From: Pseudomonadota bacterium
Lineage (GTDB): Bacteria > Pseudomonadota > Gammaproteobacteria > Burkholderiales > Burkholderiaceae_C
NCBI GenBank assembly: GCA_963205335.1
Contig: CAUJIM010000038.1
Location: forward strand, 21,332 to 85,331
DNA: 64,000 bases
Direction: 5' to 3'
The notes beneath the pieces are model-generated. The model saw nothing but the letters and a program-made list of their open reading frames with translations. It was not told the origin of the DNA and did not search any database. The translations under genes were made by a program, and so were the position numbers. This document shows positions 44,361 through 54,894 of the stretch, one piece after another (positions within the stretch are counted from its first letter, which is position 1; each line of letters begins with the position of its first letter).

Positions 44361-46982
44361 ATGAATCCGCAAGAATTGGCACCGCACACCCCCGTCATGG
44401 CGCAGTACATGGCGCTCAAGGCCGAGCACCCGGACACGCTGCTGCTCTACCGCATGGGCGACTTCTACGAGCTGTTCTACGCCGACGCCGAGAAGGCCGC
44501 GCGCCTGCTCGACATCACGCTGACGCGGCGCGGGCAGTCGGCCGGGCAGCCGGTGGTGATGGCGGGCGTGCCGTTCCATGCGCTGGAGAGCTATCTGGCG
44601 CGCCTCATCAAGCTGGGCGAATCGGTGGCGATCGCCGAGCAGGTGGGCGACGTGGCCACCGCCAAGGGGCCGGTCGAGCGCAAGGTGGTGCGCGTGGTCA
44701 CGCCCGGCACGCTGACCGATACCGAGCTGCTGCCAGACAAGAGCGAAGCGCTGCTGCTGGCGCTGCACCAGGGCCAGCGCGCGCGCTGCGGCCTGGCCTG
44801 GCTCTCGGTGACGCAAGGGCGGGTGTTCCTGGCCGAATGCGCCGGCGCCGAGCTGGGCGGGTGGCTGGCGCGCATCGCGCCCAGCGAGCTGATCTACAGC
44901 GCAGGCGTGACGCAGCGCTTCGAGCAGCAGTTGCAGGACCTGCGCCAGGCGGGCGCCTACGCCTGCCCGGCCCATCCGCGGCCCGACTGGCTGTTCGACG
45001 CGGCGCTGGGCGAGCGGCAGCTGCTGGAGCACCTGGACGCGCGCACGCTCCAGGCCTGGGGCGCCGAGGGCCTGCCCGAGGCCCACGCCGCCGCCGCCGC
45101 CCTGCTGCACTACGCCGAGCACACGCAGGGGCGGCCGCTCACGCACCTGCACAGCGTGCAGGTGCAGCGCGGCGACGACCTGATCCACCTGCCCGCGAGC
45201 ACCCGGCGCAACCTGGAGCTCACGCAGACCCTGCGCGGCGAGGACGCGCCCACGCTGTTTTCGCTGCTCGACACCTGCATGACCGGCATGGGCAGCCGCC
45301 TGCTCAAGACCTGGCTGCTCGAACCCCGGCGCGACCGCGCCGATGCGCAGCAGCGCCTCGCCGCCACCGCGGCCCTGCGCGGCACCGGCAGCGGCGGCCC
45401 ATGGCAGGGCCTGCGCGAACAACTCAAGGGCGTGGCCGACGTGGAGCGCATTACCGCCCGCGTCGCGCTGCGCCAGGCACGGCCGCGGGAACTCGTCGCC
45501 CTGCTCCAGACACTACAACATTCAGAGCTGCTTGCGCTCTCTGGCAAAGCGCCAGAGCCGTATTTGGCTCAAATTTTTGAAGCCCTGCATCCACCCGGGG
45601 AATGCGCCCTGCTGCTGCGCCGCGCGATTGCCGAGGAGCCTGCGGCCCTGGTGCGCGACGGCGGCGTGATCGCCACCGGCTTCGACGCCGAACTCGACGA
45701 GCTGCGCGCCATCCAGGACAACTGCGACGGCTTCCTGCTGGAGCTGGAGGGGCGCGAAAAGGAGCGCACAGGCATCCCCAACCTGCGCGTGCAGTTCAAC
45801 AAGGTGCACGGCTTCTACATCGAAGTCACGGGCAGCCACCTGGACAAGGTGCCGCAAGACTACCGGCGGCGCCAGACGCTGAAGAACGCCGAGCGCTTCA
45901 TCACGCCCGAGCTCAAGAGCTTCGAGGACAAGGCGCTGTCGGCGCAGGAGCGGGCGCTGGCCCGCGAGAAGTGGCTCTACGAGCAGGTGCTGGACCAGCT
46001 CCAGCCCCACGTGCCGCGGCTCGTGCAGCTGGCGCAGGCGCTGGCCCGGCTCGACGTGCTCTGCTGCCTGGCCGAGCGCTCGCTGACGCTGGACTGGTGC
46101 GCGCCCACCTTCGTCAACGAACCCTGCATCGAGATCGAGGCCGGCCGCCACCCGGTGGTGGAAAGCAGGCTGGCCGCGACCTCCTCCGGTGCCTTCATCG
46201 CCAACCACACGCGCCTGAACGCCCACCAGCGCATGCAGATCATCACCGGCCCCAACATGGGCGGCAAATCGACCTACATGCGCCAGGTGGCGCTGATCGC
46301 GCTGCTCGCCGGCATGGGCAGCCACGTCCCCGCGACGGCCTGCCGCCTGGGGCCGATCGACGCCATCCACACCCGCATCGGCGCGGCCGACGACCTGGCC
46401 AACGCGCAATCCACCTTCATGCTGGAGATGGTGGAGGCCGCGCAAATCCTGCACGCCGCCACGCCCCACTCGCTGGTGCTGATGGACGAGATCGGCCGCG
46501 GCACCAGCACCTTCGACGGCCTGGCGCTGGCGTCGAGCATCGCGATGCACCTGCACGACAAAACCCGCGCCTTCACGCTGTTCGCCACGCACTACTTCGA
46601 GCTGACCGAACTGCCCGCCAGCGCGCGCCAGGCGATCAACGTGCACGTGAGCGCGGTGGAGAGCGGCAAGGACATCGTCTTCCTGCACGAGCTGCAGGCC
46701 GGGCCCGCCAGCCGCAGCTACGGCATCCAGGTGGCCCGGCTCGCGGGCATGCCCGCCAGCGTGCTGCACCACGCGCGGCACACCCTGGCGGCGCTGGAGG
46801 AGCGCGCGCAGGAAAGCCAGCGCCAGGTCGACCTGTTCGCCCCGCCGCCCGCGCCGGCGCCCCAGGCATCGAGCGCCGTCGAAACCCTGCTGGAGCAGAT
46901 CAACCCGGACCAGCTCTCGCCGCGCGAGGCGCTCGACGCGCTCTACCAGCTCAAGGGGCTGCTGCCGCGCCCGCCTGCGTGA
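44361..46982 (+). CDS. mutS: DNA mismatch repair protein MutS
   Basis: 873 residues. The mismatch-reading motif (Phe-x-Glu) is in [17 protein letters not shown], and the ATPase has Walker [14 protein letters not shown], Walker [17 protein letters not shown] and [11 protein letters not shown]. The C-terminal tail [20 protein letters not shown] is the tetramer region. Residues about 388-405 ([20 protein letters not shown]) are encoded by a short interspersed repeat inserted in frame. Confidence 0.97.
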   Translation: MNPQELAPHTPVMAQYMALKAEHPDTLLLYRMGDFYELFYADAEKAARLLDITLTRRGQSAGQPVVMAGVPFHALESYLARLIKLGESVAIAEQVGDVATAKGPVERKVVRVVTPGTLTDTELLPDKSEALLLALHQGQRARCGLAWLSVTQGRVFLAECAGAELGGWLARIAPSELIYSAGVTQRFEQQLQDLRQAGAYACPAHPRPDWLFDAALGERQLLEHLDARTLQAWGAEGLPEAHAAAAALLHYAEHTQGRPLTHLHSVQVQRGDDLIHLPASTRRNLELTQTLRGEDAPTLFSLLDTCMTGMGSRLLKTWLLEPRRDRADAQQRLAATAALRGTGSGGPWQGLREQLKGVADVERITARVALRQARPRELVALLQTLQHSELLALSGKAPEPYLAQIFEALHPPGECALLLRRAIAEEPAALVRDGGVIATGFDAELDELRAIQDNCDGFLLELEGREKERTGIPNLRVQFNKVHGFYIEVTGSHLDKVPQDYRRRQTLKNAERFITPELKSFEDKALSAQERALAREKWLYEQVLDQLQPHVPRLVQLAQALARLDVLCCLAERSLTLDWCAPTFVNEPCIEIEAGRHPVVESRLAATSSGAFIANHTRLNAHQRMQIITGPNMGGKSTYMRQVALIALLAGMGSHVPATACRLGPIDAIHTRIGAADDLANAQSTFMLEMVEAAQILHAATPHSLVLMDEIGRGTSTFDGLALASSIAMHLHDKTRAFTLFATHYFELTELPASARQAINVHVSAVESGKDIVFLHELQAGPASRSYGIQVARLAGMPASVLHHARHTLAALEERAQESQRQVDLFAPPPAPAPQASSAVETLLEQINPDQLSPREALDALYQLKGLLPRPPA
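45515..45580 (+). repeat. Short interspersed repeat, copy inside mutS
   Basis: AGAGCTGCTTGCGCTCTCTG, then GCAAAGCGCCAGAGCCGTATTTGG and CTCAAATTTTT. Same pattern as the other copies, here read through in frame as part of the MutS core domain. Confidence 0.6.
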
Positions 46983-47019
46983 CGAAAGAGGTGGGGCGGC
47001 GCCGCGCCATCATGGCCCG

Positions 47020-47997
47020 TCAACTCGAGCGCAGCCCGGCGGCCTTGACGAATCGACCCCAGTGATCGAGCTCGCTGCGGATCAGCGCACCGAACTCCTG
47101 CGGCTGGTTGGGGTCGGCCACCACCATGCCGAGATCCGATAGCCTGGAACGAACGTCAGGAACCGCCAGGATCTTGAACAACTCCCGGTTCCACTGCTCG
47201 ATGATGGCCCTAGGCGTGCCCGCGGGGGCCACCAACCCCTCCCACTCGCCGCGCAGCGCGATGTCTCCCTGCCCGCTTTCCGCGAACGTCGGCACTTCGG
47301 GCAACGCAGGCAGCCGCTGTGGGCTGGTGACGGCGATGGCGCGCAGTTTGCCTCCACGCACGAGGGGAGCTGCAACCGAGGTACTCGCAAACATGACGGA
47401 GATCTGATCCCCGACGAGCGCCGACAAAGCATCCGACGGACCCTTGAATGGCACGTGCATCATGGTGATCTTGCTCGCCTGGCAGAACGAGTCACCGATC
47501 AGATGCGCCGGGGAACCATTGCCGCCCGAGGCATAGGTCAGGGCATCCGGCCTGGCCTTGGCGGCCGCTATCAGATCCTGCAGGGTCTTGATGGGCGAAG
47601 CGGCAGGCACCACCAGCGCGTTATACAGCCACACCAGATTCGCCACTGGAGCCAGGTCGCGCGCGGTGTCGTAGGGCAACGGGCCCATGAGTTCAGGCAG
47701 CACCGTATGCGTCAGAAACAGCACGCCGAAGGTGTAGCCGTCTGGCGCGGAGCGGGCTACCGCCTGCATTCCGATCATGCCGGTGGCGCCCGGACGGTTC
47801 TCCACTATCACCGGTTGCTTCAAGGTCTTGCCCATGTTTTCGCCAATCAGCCGGGCCAATATGTCTGGCGGACTGCCTGGTGGAAGCGGGACAATGATCT
47901 TGATCGGCTTGTCCGGATAGCCTTGGGCAGCGGCCGGCAGACTATCCAGCCATGCGGCAGTGGCCAATGCCCCCAATAGTGTTCTGCGCTTCATCAT
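47020..47997 (-). CDS. Bug-type (tripartite tricarboxylate transporter) solute-binding protein
   Basis: 325 residues. A signal peptide (TLLGALATAAWLDSLPAAA) and the Bug family blocks YPDKPIKIIVPLPPGSPPDI, VIVENRPGATGMIGMQAVA, GYTFGV and PFKGPSDALSALVGDQI. The family binds organic acids and aromatic carboxylates in the periplasm. No TctA/TctB membrane proteins are nearby, common for Bug orphans. It follows the oxygenase genes on the same strand, so it probably binds their substrate or a related acid. AGGAG precedes ATG 47997. Confidence 0.9.
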   Translation of the reverse strand: MMKRRTLLGALATAAWLDSLPAAAQGYPDKPIKIIVPLPPGSPPDILARLIGENMGKTLKQPVIVENRPGATGMIGMQAVARSAPDGYTFGVLFLTHTVLPELMGPLPYDTARDLAPVANLVWLYNALVVPAASPIKTLQDLIAAAKARPDALTYASGGNGSPAHLIGDSFCQASKITMMHVPFKGPSDALSALVGDQISVMFASTSVAAPLVRGGKLRAIAVTSPQRLPALPEVPTFAESGQGDIALRGEWEGLVAPAGTPRAIIEQWNRELFKILAVPDVRSRLSDLGMVVADPNQPQEFGALIRSELDHWGRFVKAAGLRSS

Positions 47998-48019
47998 GAT
48001 TGTCTCCTGTCTGATCGAT

Positions 48020-48511
48020 CTAAACGTAGAGTTGCAACGGAGGCAAGGGGGATTCGCAGTTGATGATCGTGACTTTTTTCCGTCGCATTTTCAGCGCATC
48101 GCCCTCCCTGCAGAGGGAATAATAAGAAGTCCCCGATAGACGATGCAAAACGTCTCCTCTTACCTCCGTATAAAGAAAATTGGCTTGCACTTCAAACCTC
48201 TGAGCCTCCGTATCAACAGTGTCGATTTTCGGTCGCGACAAGAGATGATTGCAATAAACCGCAGGTATCAGCGAGTAGGCTCGTGGATCTTTCATCCTCT
48301 CGATCCGTAATTCCATCAATGCGGCATCATCATATATCAAGGAAGTATGATGGACAGGATCCGGTTGCTCGCGTTCAAGTGGCATCCAATAAAACCCATC
48401 TCCCGTGAACAGCGCCTTCCACTCATCGAAACGCTGCTTGTCCAGCAAATCCGCCTCGTGATAAACAAATTCCCTGAGCTCCTCCATGAGCCCTGTCGAA
48501 GCAATATCCAT
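48020..48511 (-). CDS. Ring-hydroxylating oxygenase beta subunit
   Basis: 163 residues with the cone-shaped NTF2-like fold of oxygenase small subunits: FVYHEADLLDKQRFDEWKAL, YWMPLEREQPDPVH, RMKDPRAYSLIPA and the C-terminal YSLCREGDALKMRRKKVTI. It has no metal site and builds the alpha3beta3 complex. Nine bases after the alpha stop, with AGGAGA as ribosome binding site. Confidence 0.9.
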   Translation of the reverse strand: MDIASTGLMEELREFVYHEADLLDKQRFDEWKALFTGDGFYWMPLEREQPDPVHHTSLIYDDAALMELRIERMKDPRAYSLIPAVYCNHLLSRPKIDTVDTEAQRFEVQANFLYTEVRGDVLHRLSGTSYYSLCREGDALKMRRKKVTIINCESPLPPLQLYV

Positions 48512-48520
48512 GAGATTCTC

Positions 48521-49870
48521 CTAGTTCTTTTCCAGCATGCCTTCCAGGATGAATTTCTTCCAGGCGCGAAATTCATTTCTTGCATAGATATCGCTCGTCC
48601 CATTGGTGAAAATTTCCTTCGGGCCAACCTCTTCAGCCTTGAAGTTGCGATGAAAATCAACCCATACATTGCCCGAGGCGTGAAGCGCCTCCTGCATGCT
48701 CTCATAGGCGCTCAAATCATCGTGGCCCACGAAAGAGAACGGCGAATTGATGAGGCGTGAAAACGTCTGGGTCTTGATCAACTCTTCTTTCGGCGCCCCC
48801 TTCAAATTGAAAGTCCAGCTCTCGACCAGCGTCTTGGATGCACTTATCGGACGGACAACCCGTATCTGCTGGATCTCGCATTTCGTCATGACGCTCGGGT
48901 ACAAGATGGTGTTGTGCCGGATGACGCCGAATATCTCCTTCACACGCTCTTTCCCATAAGCGGAAATCATGAGCTCTTCATAGCCGGATCTGGATGCTTC
49001 CAGCGCGGCCGCATACTTGTCGTGTATGCCCCCCGCCTCTCCTCCGTAACAATGGCCGTTCTCGAAGACCCGCACGCCGCCCTTGTCGAAGAACTCATAA
49101 CTACTGCCAAAAGGGACCACGTAGCGGATCGCGTCAGGAACTTGCCCCCCGGACTCTATCTCCTCTCGCCACAGCCGTTCGGCGGTGTATGCAGAAGAAG
49201 CATGCGCAACCATGGGATGCACGGTATCGTTCTGATTTTCGATAAACATCTTCCAGTTGCACTCGTGCATGTAGCGAAGACATCCGCCAGCCACTTCCAG
49301 TTCACCTGACGGTGATCTGTCGGCCATATTATCCAAAGAGTTGAGCACGGGACCAAAATAATCCTCGAAACCTATGCCTTTGCCGCTCAATCGAATAAAA
49401 ACAAACCCCCTGTAGCTCTTCACGTTATCGACATGAGAAAGACCGTGCGACGCCTCACAGCAATCGAACCCGGTGTTCTCCATTCCCTTCTTGAAGGGGA
49501 TCGACAATAGCTTGCCGTCGGTGTCGTAAGCCCAGGCGTGATAAGGGCATTTGATGAATTTTCCTGTATTGCCCTTGACGTCAAGAACCAATTTTGCACC
49601 TTTATGAGCGCATCGGTTCATGAGTACTTTTACCGTACCATCCGTATGGCGCACTGCAAACAATGGCTCACCGGCAATGGTGGTGCTGTAATAATCTCCG
49701 ACATTGGGAATCTGCGAATCGTGGCAGAGATAGATCCAAGTGCGCTTGAACAGATGTTCATTTTCCAGTTCGAATATTTCCTGATTGATGTAGACATCAC
49801 GATGAACGCGCGCGTCTTCTATCAGATCGCTGACCGCGCCGGGGTTGTCGATATAATTTTTATGAATCAT
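48521..49870 (-). CDS. Ring-hydroxylating oxygenase alpha subunit (Rieske, non-heme iron)
   Basis: About 449 residues. Rieske [2Fe-2S] motif C-x-H ... C-x2-H in NRCAHKGAKLV and KCPYHAWAYDTDG (about residues 83-110). The mononuclear iron site D-x-x-H-x4-H is in ENQNDTVHPMVAHASS (about 210). It resembles the terephthalate/aromatic acid oxygenase group; substrate unknown. No ferredoxin or reductase gene is present nearby. ATG 49870 has GAGG upstream; ATGs at 49894 and 49903 are alternatives. GC content is clearly lower than in the surrounding genes, a sign of transfer. Confidence 0.9.
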   Translation of the reverse strand: MIHKNYIDNPGAVSDLIEDARVHRDVYINQEIFELENEHLFKRTWIYLCHDSQIPNVGDYYSTTIAGEPLFAVRHTDGTVKVLMNRCAHKGAKLVLDVKGNTGKFIKCPYHAWAYDTDGKLLSIPFKKGMENTGFDCCEASHGLSHVDNVKSYRGFVFIRLSGKGIGFEDYFGPVLNSLDNMADRSPSGELEVAGGCLRYMHECNWKMFIENQNDTVHPMVAHASSAYTAERLWREEIESGGQVPDAIRYVVPFGSSYEFFDKGGVRVFENGHCYGGEAGGIHDKYAAALEASRSGYEELMISAYGKERVKEIFGVIRHNTILYPSVMTKCEIQQIRVVRPISASKTLVESWTFNLKGAPKEELIKTQTFSRLINSPFSFVGHDDLSAYESMQEALHASGNVWVDFHRNFKAEEVGPKEIFTNGTSDIYARNEFRAWKKFILEGMLEKN

Positions 49871-50119
49871 GACGGAATTTTCCTCGGATTTCATGAAGGC
49901 CAAGTCGCGGGCCTCACCTTCGATTGCATTCCAGACTGTCGTTTCTCAGTCGTTTCTCCGTTTTGTCGAATCCATGCCGGCAAACGGTAGGCTGAAAAAT
50001 CATTCTTGCGTGGAATTTTTCATGATAGGAAGCCGCCATCTGCTCGTCTAATGGCATTTTTTCAACTCGATTACCATGGGTTATCACCTGCGCATCGCGC
50101 AGGGCTCGGGATCCGAACC

Positions 50120-51043
50120 ATGCGACTACGGCATCTGCATTTGTTGTTGACACTCGCCCAGACCGGCAGCCTGCGCGCCGCAGCCGACGTCCTGAAGGTG
50201 ACGCAACCGGCCGTCACCAAGGCCCTGCGGCAATTCGAGGAAGAGCTGGGCACCGCTCTGGTGCTGCGCCACCCCAAGGGCGTTCGCCTCACTCCAGCAG
50301 GTGAATTGCTGGCGGTGCGCGCGGCGACCGTGGTGCGGGAGATTGACCGGGCACGTGAGGAAGTCGCCTGGCTGGGTGAGCATGCCGAAGCCAGCGTCAG
50401 CGTAGGGCTGTCGCCAGCTGCGGCAGAGATGCTGGCGCCCGGGGCGATTGCACGCCTGCAGAGCCGCTGGCCGCAGGTTCGCGTGCGGCTGATGGACGCG
50501 CTGTACCCCGACGTTTTGCACCAATTGCGTACCGGCGCGCTGGATCTGGCATTGGGGCCCTTGCCACCGACGGGCCTGGGCCCGGACGTAGGGGTGCAGA
50601 CATTGATCGTGGTCGACAGCCCGCAGGTGATTGCGGCCCCGAAGCGCCACCGCCTCGCCCAGGCGCGCAGCCTGCCCGATCTGGATGGCGCACGGTGGAT
50701 CCTGACAGGTCCGGCACACGGGCCGGGCGATCCGGCGCATCTGGGATTCGAGGAAGCGGGTCTGCCTGCTCCCAAGGTGATCCTGCAATGTGAATCCTTC
50801 ACCACGCTGCTCGCTGTGTTGCCCGGCATGGAGGCGCTGGCGCTGATGCCCCGGCGCTTCTTCGACCGCCACGGGGCACACATCGGTCTGGTGGCGTTGC
50901 CGATGGCCGATGCATGGCCACTGACGACGATCCACCTGTTCCAGCGCACCGATCGGCCCCAGACCTTGCCGACGCAGCGGCTGATCGATTGCTTCGTCCA
51001 GGAGGCGCATGGCCTGCGGGGGACGCCGGCTTCGAAACTCTGA
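50120..51043 (+). CDS. LysR-family transcriptional regulator
   Basis: 307 residues. N-terminal winged HTH (MRLRHLHLLLTLAQTGSLRA, then VTQPAVTKALRQFEEELG) and a LysR effector-binding domain. Divergent from the oxygenase operon across about 250 bp, the classic arrangement for a LysR activator of a catabolic operon, so it probably responds to the oxygenase substrate. ATG 50051 would give a longer form. Confidence 0.88.
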   Translation: MRLRHLHLLLTLAQTGSLRAAADVLKVTQPAVTKALRQFEEELGTALVLRHPKGVRLTPAGELLAVRAATVVREIDRAREEVAWLGEHAEASVSVGLSPAAAEMLAPGAIARLQSRWPQVRVRLMDALYPDVLHQLRTGALDLALGPLPPTGLGPDVGVQTLIVVDSPQVIAAPKRHRLAQARSLPDLDGARWILTGPAHGPGDPAHLGFEEAGLPAPKVILQCESFTTLLAVLPGMEALALMPRRFFDRHGAHIGLVALPMADAWPLTTIHLFQRTDRPQTLPTQRLIDCFVQEAHGLRGTPASKL

Positions 51044-51215
51044 AGTGCATCGCACCCGTTCCGCCTGCTGCCGCGCCCCTCTGTATGATCGAAAACCGTG
51101 TCGGGGCGCGGAAGAACACCGCCATCGGGCACGTTCCGGGCGGCGCCGGAGCAGGCACGCCCTGCCCCTGATCGCCGCAACCCCATGGGCTGCCCGCCGG
51201 CAGGAGGAGGGATCG

Positions 51216-54134
51216 ATGCAAACGCCGTTGGACCTGTCCGACCAGTACCGGGTAGGCTCGGTGGCGCTCAGCCCGGCCGATTCGCACCAGAGCCAGCGCG
51301 AGAAGCTGGCGCGCATCGTGCTCGACTCGATGTACCAGTTCGTCGGCCTGCTCGACGCGGACGGGCGGACGCTGGAAATCAACCGGGCCGCGCTGGACGG
51401 TGCGGGCGTGCGGATGTCCGACATCCACGGCAAGCCCTTCTGGGAGGCGCGCTGGTTCCAGATTTCGCGCGAAACCACCGAGATGCTGCGCGACTTCGTG
51501 CGCCGCGCCCGCGGCGGCGAGTTCATCCGCTGCGACATGGAGATCTACGGGCAGGCGGCGGGGGAGGAAACCATCATGGTGGACTTCTCCCTGCTGCCCG
51601 TGCGGGACGCGCAGGGCCGTGTGGTGTTCCTCCTGGCCGAGGGCCGCAACATCACCGCCAAGAAGCGCGCCGAGGCGGAAATCGCCCGCAAGAACGCCGA
51701 GCTCGAAAGCCTGCTGGAGCGCATCCGGCAGCTCGACCAGGTCAAGAGCGACCTGTTCGCCAACGTCAGCCATGAGCTGCGCACGCCGCTGACCCTGATC
51801 CTCGGCCCGCTGGAAGAGCTGCTGGGGGCAGGCGCCGCGCCGCTCACCGAGGCGCAGCGCGAACAGCTCCGGCTGATGCAGCGCAGCGCCTTCACACTGC
51901 TCAAGCACGTCAACGATCTGCTCGACCTGGCCAAGCTCGACGCGCGGCGCATGGACCTGCACTACGCGCGCATCGACCTTGCCGCCCTGGTGCGCGACCA
52001 GGCGGAGCGCTTTCGCGCCCTGGCGCCGCGGCACGAGCTGCGCTACGTGACCTCGGTGCCCGAGGCGCTGCCGGCGGTGCTCGATCCCGAGAAGACCGAG
52101 CGGATCCTGCAGAACCTGCTGTCCAACGCCTTCAAGTTCACGCCGCCAGGCGGCCGGGTGCGCTGCGCGGTGCGGCGCACCGGGCGCGAGCGTTGCCTGA
52201 TCGAGGTGCAGGACTCGGGGCCGGGCGTGCAGCCGGACATGCGACAGGCGATCTTCGAGCGCTTCCGGCAGGCGCAGGCGGGCACGACGCGCGACTTCGG
52301 CGGCACCGGGCTGGGCCTGGCCATCGCCAGGGAACTGACGGAGCTGATGCACGGCACGATCACCGTCACGCCCGCCACGGGCGGTGGCTCCATCTTCCAG
52401 GTGGAGCTGCCGCTGGCGCCGCCCAGCGGCACGCCCATGGTGCCGATCGATCCCGCCGACGACCTCGCGCCGCCGCCGCGCCTGCCGTTTCCGCCGCCGA
52501 TCGACGGCGCGCTGGCCGAACTGGCGCTCCCCGGCAGCGACGCCGCGCCGCCCCCGCCCGACGCGGGCGCGGCCCGCATCCTGGTGGTGGAGGACGACGC
52601 CGCGACGCGGCGCTTCATCTGCGATGCCCTGCGCGCCGAGTTCGCGGTGCTGGCCACGGCCGACGGCCAGTCGGCCCTGGACTCCGCCATCGCGCACCCG
52701 CCCGACCTCCTGGTCACCGACCTGATGCTGCCGCGCCTGGGCGGCGACCGGCTGGTGCAGGCCCTGCGTGCGCGAGACGACCTGAAGGAAATCCCGGTGC
52801 TCGTGCTGTCCGCCAAGGACGACGCGGTGCTGCGCGCCCAGCTGCTCGCAGGCGCGGTGCAGGACTACGTGACCAAGCCCTTCTCCGCGCACGAGCTGCG
52901 CGCGCGCGTGCGCAACCTGGCCACGATGAAACGCACCCGCGACGAACTGCGGCAGGAGCTGCTGTCGCAGAGCAGCGACCTGACCCAGCTCGCGCGCCAG
53001 CTCATCGACAGCCGGCGCGCGCTGCGCTCGTCCGAGCGCCGCTGGCGCAGCATCTACCAGCACTCGCCGGTCGGCATCGCACTGGTGGGGGCCGACGGCA
53101 CCCTCCAGGCGGCCAACCCGGCCTTCAAGACCATGGTCGGCTACTCGGACGAGGAAATCCAGACCCGCGCCCTGTCGCGCATCACCCCGGTGGAAGACCG
53201 GGCGGCGATGCAGCGGCGCGTCGACCGCCTGCTGGCCGGGGATGCGCGCGAACACCACGCGCAGTGCCGCTTCCAGCACAGGGAAGGCGCCCTGGTGTGG
53301 GCCCACACCAGCGTGTCGCTGGTGCGGGGTGCGCCGGGCGAGGAGAACCTGCTGGTCGTGGTGGCGGAAGACATCACCGAGCAGAAGCGGGCCGAGCAGG
53401 CGCTGGTGCGGGCCCGCGCGGAACTGGCGCAGGTCTCCCGCGTCAGCTCGCTGGGGGAACTGGCCGCATCGATCGCGCACGAGGTCAACCAGCCGCTGGC
53501 CGCGATCGTGGCCAACGGCCAGGCCGGCGTGCGCTGGCTCGATGCCCGTCCCCCTAACCAGGAGGAAGCCAGGGCCGCGATGGAGCGCATCACCCGCGAC
53601 GCCAACCGGGCCGGCGAAGTCATCACCCGCATCCGCGGCTTCGTGCAGCGCCGCGAGACGCGCCACGACCGGATGGACATCCAGGAAGCCATCCGCGACG
53701 TGCTCGAACTGGTGCGCGGCGAAGCGCAGGCGCGGCGGGTGGAAATGACCCATGCGGCACCGCACCCGCCGCTCCCCATCAGCGCCGACCGCGTCCAGCT
53801 GCAGCAGGTGCTCCTCAACCTAGTGATGAACAGCCTGGAGGCCATGGGGCACGACGGCGGGCAGCGCACCATCGTCCTGCGCGCGGCGCCCTGCGTCGGC
53901 CACTGGGTGCAGGTGGACGTGGCCGACAGCGGCCCGGGCATAGACCCCGCCGTGGACGCCACCCTGTTCGAGGCCTTCCAGACCACCAAGGCGGACGGCA
54001 TGGGCATGGGCCTGGCCATCGGCCGGTCCATCGTCGAATCCCTAGGCGGACGCCTGTGGTTCACGCCGAACGACGGCCCGGGCGTCACCTTCAGCTTCAC
54101 CCTGCCCGCCGAGGCGCCGGAGGCGCTCCCATGA
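51216..54134 (+). CDS. tmoS: TodS/TmoS-like double sensor histidine kinase
   Basis: 972 residues, in the rare order PAS1-kinase1-receiver-PAS2-kinase2 of TodS (978 residues). PAS1 (about 30-145) keeps the effector-pocket block GKPFWEARWFQIS and VDFSLLPVRDAQGRVVFLLA. Kinase 1: FANVSHELRTPLTLILGPLE (about 190). Receiver: ILVVEDDAATRR, DLLVTDLMLPRLGG. PAS2: GIALVGADGTLQAANPAFKT. Kinase 2: AASIAHEVNQPLAAIVANGQ. TodS binds toluene-like compounds directly in PAS1. No membrane segment, so cytoplasmic. The leucine zipper of TodS is not obvious here. A strong AGGAGG precedes the ATG. Confidence 0.93.
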   Translation: MQTPLDLSDQYRVGSVALSPADSHQSQREKLARIVLDSMYQFVGLLDADGRTLEINRAALDGAGVRMSDIHGKPFWEARWFQISRETTEMLRDFVRRARGGEFIRCDMEIYGQAAGEETIMVDFSLLPVRDAQGRVVFLLAEGRNITAKKRAEAEIARKNAELESLLERIRQLDQVKSDLFANVSHELRTPLTLILGPLEELLGAGAAPLTEAQREQLRLMQRSAFTLLKHVNDLLDLAKLDARRMDLHYARIDLAALVRDQAERFRALAPRHELRYVTSVPEALPAVLDPEKTERILQNLLSNAFKFTPPGGRVRCAVRRTGRERCLIEVQDSGPGVQPDMRQAIFERFRQAQAGTTRDFGGTGLGLAIARELTELMHGTITVTPATGGGSIFQVELPLAPPSGTPMVPIDPADDLAPPPRLPFPPPIDGALAELALPGSDAAPPPPDAGAARILVVEDDAATRRFICDALRAEFAVLATADGQSALDSAIAHPPDLLVTDLMLPRLGGDRLVQALRARDDLKEIPVLVLSAKDDAVLRAQLLAGAVQDYVTKPFSAHELRARVRNLATMKRTRDELRQELLSQSSDLTQLARQLIDSRRALRSSERRWRSIYQHSPVGIALVGADGTLQAANPAFKTMVGYSDEEIQTRALSRITPVEDRAAMQRRVDRLLAGDAREHHAQCRFQHREGALVWAHTSVSLVRGAPGEENLLVVVAEDITEQKRAEQALVRARAELAQVSRVSSLGELAASIAHEVNQPLAAIVANGQAGVRWLDARPPNQEEARAAMERITRDANRAGEVITRIRGFVQRRETRHDRMDIQEAIRDVLELVRGEAQARRVEMTHAAPHPPLPISADRVQLQQVLLNLVMNSLEAMGHDGGQRTIVLRAAPCVGHWVQVDVADSGPGIDPAVDATLFEAFQTTKADGMGMGLAIGRSIVESLGGRLWFTPNDGPGVTFSFTLPAEAPEALP

Positions 54135-54775
54135 GCACGTCCGGCACGTCTGCCGCCCTGGTGCACGTGGTGGACGACGACCTGTCGGTGCGCGAGGCCG
54201 TCAACAGCCTGCTGCGGTCGATGGGCCTGCGGGTCCGCACCTACGCCTCGGCCGCCGATTTCCGCGAGCAATGGACCGAGCCGTCCCCCGGCCCCGAATG
54301 CCTGGTGCTGGACGTGCGCATGCCAGGCCTGAGCGGGCTGGAGCTGCAGCGGCAGCTCGGGCCGCTGCAGCAGCGGCTGCCCATCGTGTTCATCACGGCC
54401 CATGGCGACATCCCGATGACCGTTCGCGCGATGAAGGCCGGCGCGATCGAGTTCCTCCCCAAGCCGTTCAGGGACCAGGACCTGCTTGACGCCATCCAGG
54501 CATCGCTGGCCCGCTCCGGCGACGCACTGCGCGACCACGAGAGCATGCGGGACCTGCAGGCCCGGTTCGGCACCCTCACTCCGCGCGAGCGCGAGGTGCT
54601 CGAACTGCTGGCCCAGGGCCTGCGCAACAAGCAGACGGCCTACCAGCTGGGCATCACCGAGGTGACGGTGAAGGTGCACCGCCACAACATCATGGACAAG
54701 ATGCAGGCCGGCTCCGTCGCGGCCCTGATCGGCATGCTGCAGCGGCTGCGCCATGCCGGCGGCATGCCGGACTGA
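54131..54775 (+). CDS. tmoT: TodT/TmoT-like response regulator
   Basis: 214 residues. Receiver domain (VHVVDDDLSVREAVNSLLRS, phospho-Asp in CLVLDVRMPGLSGLELQ, lysine in FLPKPF) and a LuxR-type HTH (TPREREVLELLAQGLRNKQT then AYQLGITEVTVKVHRHNIMD). Very similar in layout and motifs to TodT. Its start overlaps the kinase stop (ATGA). It should bind the tod-box-like sequence upstream of the monooxygenase operon. Confidence 0.92.
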   Translation: MSTSGTSAALVHVVDDDLSVREAVNSLLRSMGLRVRTYASAADFREQWTEPSPGPECLVLDVRMPGLSGLELQRQLGPLQQRLPIVFITAHGDIPMTVRAMKAGAIEFLPKPFRDQDLLDAIQASLARSGDALRDHESMRDLQARFGTLTPREREVLELLAQGLRNKQTAYQLGITEVTVKVHRHNIMDKMQAGSVAALIGMLQRLRHAGGMPD

Positions 54776-54894
54776 AGCAAAGTACAAGCGGCATAAACCA
54801 AAGTCCAATGGCCCTGCGCGGGCGTTCTCCCTACATTCGTTGACGCGTGGGCGGCCTGCCCGCGCCGTGTTCAACAACGACAGGAGACAAGCAC
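54776..54894 (+). promoter_or_regulatory. Promoter region of the toluene monooxygenase operon with a tod-box-like site
   Basis: ATAAACCAAAGTCCAA (54793-54808) fits the TodT site ATAAAC-N4-GTTTAT at 9 of 12 fixed positions, about 95 bp before the tmoA start. AGGAGA (54882-54887) is the ribosome binding site. A clear -35/-10 pair was not found, as usual for activator-dependent promoters. Function inferred. Confidence 0.55.

Noticed and set aside
54776..54894. Possible sigma-54 promoter (TGGC...GGGC) before tmoA
   Set aside because: The spacing and the missing TTGC do not fit the -24/-12 consensus, and TodT-type systems use sigma-70 promoters.
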